In this document: one piece after another, positions 62,286 to 64,000 of the stretch
How the letters are laid out: every line of letters begins with the position of its first letter
How positions within the stretch are numbered: the first letter of the stretch is position 1
Source: Sedimentibacter sp. MB31-C6
GTDB lineage: Bacteria; Bacillota; Clostridia; Tissierellales; Sedimentibacteraceae
Assembly: GCF_035934735.1 (NCBI RefSeq)
Contig: NZ_CP142396.1
Location: 1,240,001 to 1,304,000, forward strand
Reading direction: 5' to 3'
Length of the DNA: 64,000 nucleotides
Program-made: the position numbers and the translations under genes
Notes under the pieces: generated by a model
Databases searched by the model: none
Seen by the model: the letters and a program-made list of their open reading frames with translations, nothing else
Told to the model about the DNA's origin: nothing

Positions 62286-63827
62286 ATGAAAAAGCAGAAC
62301 ATTATTCTTGGAACATTAATATTGACTATTGCTACGACAATAGTGAGATTTGTTGGATTTTTTTTTCGTATTTATCTTGCTAATGTCCTTGGGTCTGAAG
62401 GTATTGGACTATATCAACTAATTTTATCTTTTTATATGCTTATGGTAACTTTAGCAACATCAGGGATAAGAATAGCAGTATCTAGGTTAGTTTCTGAAGA
62501 ACTTGCCTTAAATCACTACGCTAATGCAAAAAAATCTTTGCATCAAGCAATTGTTCTTTCTTTATTTACCGGTCTTTTAGCAGCTTTTATTATGTATTAT
62601 TTTGCTAATTATATTGGTATTAATATATTAAATGATAAAAGAACTGTTCTATCACTACTGTATTTAGTACCAAGTTTACCAGTTATGGCTGTATCTTCAT
62701 GTTATAAAGGTTACTTTTATGCGGTTGGAAAGATAATTAAACCTGCAATTGTTCAAATAACAGAGCAACTAGTTAGAATTTTTATTATACTTTCTATAAT
62801 GAGTATCTATTTACCAAAAGGCTTAGAATATGGATGTGCTGCTGTTGCTATTGGTATGACAATTGAAGAAATATTTTCACTGTTATTTACATGGTTTTTA
62901 TACATATTTGACAAAAAACCTTTTGCTAATAAATATATCAAACGAAAACCTAAAAATATGATATTTAAAATTCTTGGAATTTCAATACCACTATCTGGTA
63001 CGTCATACTTAAATTCAGTATTAAGAACTGTTGAAAATACTATGATACCAACTAGATTAATTTTATATGGTGCAACAGCTGAAGCTGCCATGAGCCTATA
63101 TGGAATGATAAAAGGTATGGTTTTACCACTTTTGTTTTTTCCATCATCATTTCTAACATCTCTTGCATCCATTTTAATTCCTTCGGTTGCAAGTGATAAT
63201 GTAAAATCAAATGAAAAAAAGGTAACTGCTACACTTTCAAAAGTTTTGCATTTTACAGCACTTTCAGGTATTCTTGTAGTTAGTGTATTCATAACTTTTC
63301 CAAACGAAATTGCTATGGCCGTTTACAATGACCCTCAAGTAGGATTAATGTTAAAAATTATTTCATTAGTATGTCCCTTTATGTATTTAAATATGGTAAT
63401 ATCTTCTATGTTAAATGCTTTAGGAGAACAAGTAAGTTCTTTTAAAATAAATATAATAGAATCTATTCTTAAAATTTCAATTATATATTTCCTTATTCCT
63501 ATATACGGTTTTGATGCTTACTTATTTGCCCTTTTTTTAACTACTGTATTAAATACTTTTTTATATTTAATTAAACTATTACAAGTATCATGTATTATTT
63601 TTGATGTATCAAATTGGATATTCAAACCAATACTAGTTGCAGGATTTTCCTGTCTAACTTCTAGGGTTTTATTTACAATGTTTATAAGAAATTCTTCTCA
63701 TAATATATTTGCTCTATTTTCAAGCATAATAATATTGTCATTGTTATATTTGATGGGGTTAATACTACTTAAAAGCTTCCACTTAATGCAAGTAAAAGAT
63801 TTAAAAAAACTAGTTAAAAATTTTTGA
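62286..63827 (+). CDS. SpoVB-like polysaccharide flippase (MVF/MATE superfamily)
   Basis: A 513-residue membrane protein with about fourteen helices. The N-terminus (ATTIVRFVGFFFRIYLANVLGSEGIGLYQL) and the second half pattern of the Wzx/SpoVB type are evident. In Bacillus SpoVB is needed for spore cortex; other members flip lipid-linked cell-wall precursors. The start at 62286 has GAGGT upstream; the in-frame ATG 12 bp earlier precedes that site. A flippase role in this organism is inference. Confidence 0.9.
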   Translation: MKKQNIILGTLILTIATTIVRFVGFFFRIYLANVLGSEGIGLYQLILSFYMLMVTLATSGIRIAVSRLVSEELALNHYANAKKSLHQAIVLSLFTGLLAAFIMYYFANYIGINILNDKRTVLSLLYLVPSLPVMAVSSCYKGYFYAVGKIIKPAIVQITEQLVRIFIILSIMSIYLPKGLEYGCAAVAIGMTIEEIFSLLFTWFLYIFDKKPFANKYIKRKPKNMIFKILGISIPLSGTSYLNSVLRTVENTMIPTRLILYGATAEAAMSLYGMIKGMVLPLLFFPSSFLTSLASILIPSVASDNVKSNEKKVTATLSKVLHFTALSGILVVSVFITFPNEIAMAVYNDPQVGLMLKIISLVCPFMYLNMVISSMLNALGEQVSSFKINIIESILKISIIYFLIPIYGFDAYLFALFLTTVLNTFLYLIKLLQVSCIIFDVSNWIFKPILVAGFSCLTSRVLFTMFIRNSSHNIFALFSSIIILSLLYLMGLILLKSFHLMQVKDLKKLVKNF

Positions 63828-63923
63828 ATCTTATTGAAATAACAACAAATATTGGTATATAAACGTAAGCATATTTTTTCTTATTATCCAAAGAATATAT
63901 TAACGGGGATAAAGGAGAATTTT

Positions 63924-64000
63924 ATGCAATATAATCTAATTGACTTAACTTTATTTTTCATTATATATGGATTTGGAGGTTCCTTTTTTGAAACTTTATT
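63924..64000 (+). CDS. Start of a small membrane protein (putative ABC_trans_CmpB-like)
   Basis: Only 25 codons are in the window. ATG at 63924 has AAAGGAG upstream and the reading frame opens MQYNLIDLTLFFIIYGFGGSFFE. The FFIIYGFGGSFFE stretch resembles the first helix of the putative ABC-transporter permease family (PF06541), but this is too short to be sure. Confidence 0.5.
   Translation, partial: MQYNLIDLTLFFIIYGFGGSFFETL

Noticed and set aside
62807-63292. 161-codon minus-strand ORF inside the SpoVB-like gene
   Set aside because: Shadow of a membrane protein gene; no ribosome-binding site or homology seen.

Overview
The window is AT-rich (GC near 30% by eye) and reads as chromosome of a low-GC, anaerobic member of the Clostridia, perhaps a Sedimentibacter/Tissierellia-like organism. 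The genus is a guess. Support comes from strong AGGAGG ribosome-binding sites, frequent TTG/GTG starts, T-box and S-box leaders, a V-type (probably Na+) ATPase, a FabK-type fatty-acid cluster, an S-layer-homology protein, DUF1540/DUF3343/DUF3870 proteins and a SpoVB-like flippase. I see no prophage, transposase, CRISPR array, rRNA or tRNA.

Layout. 1-660: start of a class V aminotransferase behind a T-box whose specifier reads as serine (UCC). 702-3662: YtrA-type GntR regulator, ABC ATPase, ABC permease, then a DUF4097 lipoprotein. 3.7-6.0 kb: a BKACE-family enzyme and metK under a SAM-I riboswitch. 6.2-10.4 kb: phosphodiester-glycosidase-like secreted protein, SEC-C protein, EamA permease. 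10.4-18.3 kb: a nickel-pincer cofactor operon (larE, larB, larC) transcribed behind a five-gene Opp/Nik-type ABC importer. larC is split over a ten-A run that would support -1 frameshifting, and the operon has its own promoter and a terminator-bearing leader. 18.3-21.5 kb: BaiN/HI0933-type flavoprotein and SLH protein. 21.6-26.9 kb: aroF-aroB-aroA-aroC-chorismate mutase-aroK. 26.9-28.9 kb: putP under a T-box with a proline (CCC) specifier. 28.9-30.0 kb: nitronate monooxygenase. 30.1-38.9 kb: complete V-ATPase operon in the Enterococcus hirae ntpFIKECGABD order, with Na+ ligand residues in subunit K. 39.3-44.3 kb: acpP-fabK-fabD-fabG-fabF-fabZ. 44.3-48.6 kb: tsaC-like gene, ywlE-like arginine phosphatase, rpiB, tagO/wecA-like transferase and wecB. 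48.8-49.8 kb: ZIP transporter and DUF3343 protein. 49.9-56.3 kb: gamma-glutamyltransferase, DUF1540 protein, DUF3810 putative metalloprotease, dipeptide epimerase, PepV-type dipeptidase, DUF3870 protein. 56.4-57.9 kb: DUF819 membrane protein behind an attenuator-like leader. 57.9-60.9 kb: csoR and copA, with copA fused in frame to a CopZ domain that keeps its own ribosome-binding site and ATG. 60.9-64.0 kb: iron-sulfur aldo/keto reductase, palindromic repeats, SpoVB-like flippase and the start of a small membrane protein.

How the parts fit. The importer plus larEBC suggests nickel uptake coupled to nickel-pincer cofactor synthesis, with the LarA-type apoenzyme encoded outside the window. The epimerase, dipeptidase and gamma-glutamyltransferase suggest use of peptidoglycan-derived or other short peptides. 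A Na+ V-ATPase and a Na+/proline symporter point to a sodium economy. The most notable signals are the larC slip site, the unassigned leaders before the importer and the DUF819 gene, the nested copZ start inside copA, two T-boxes whose specifiers predict the downstream functions, and a small family of GC-richer palindromic repeats between genes.
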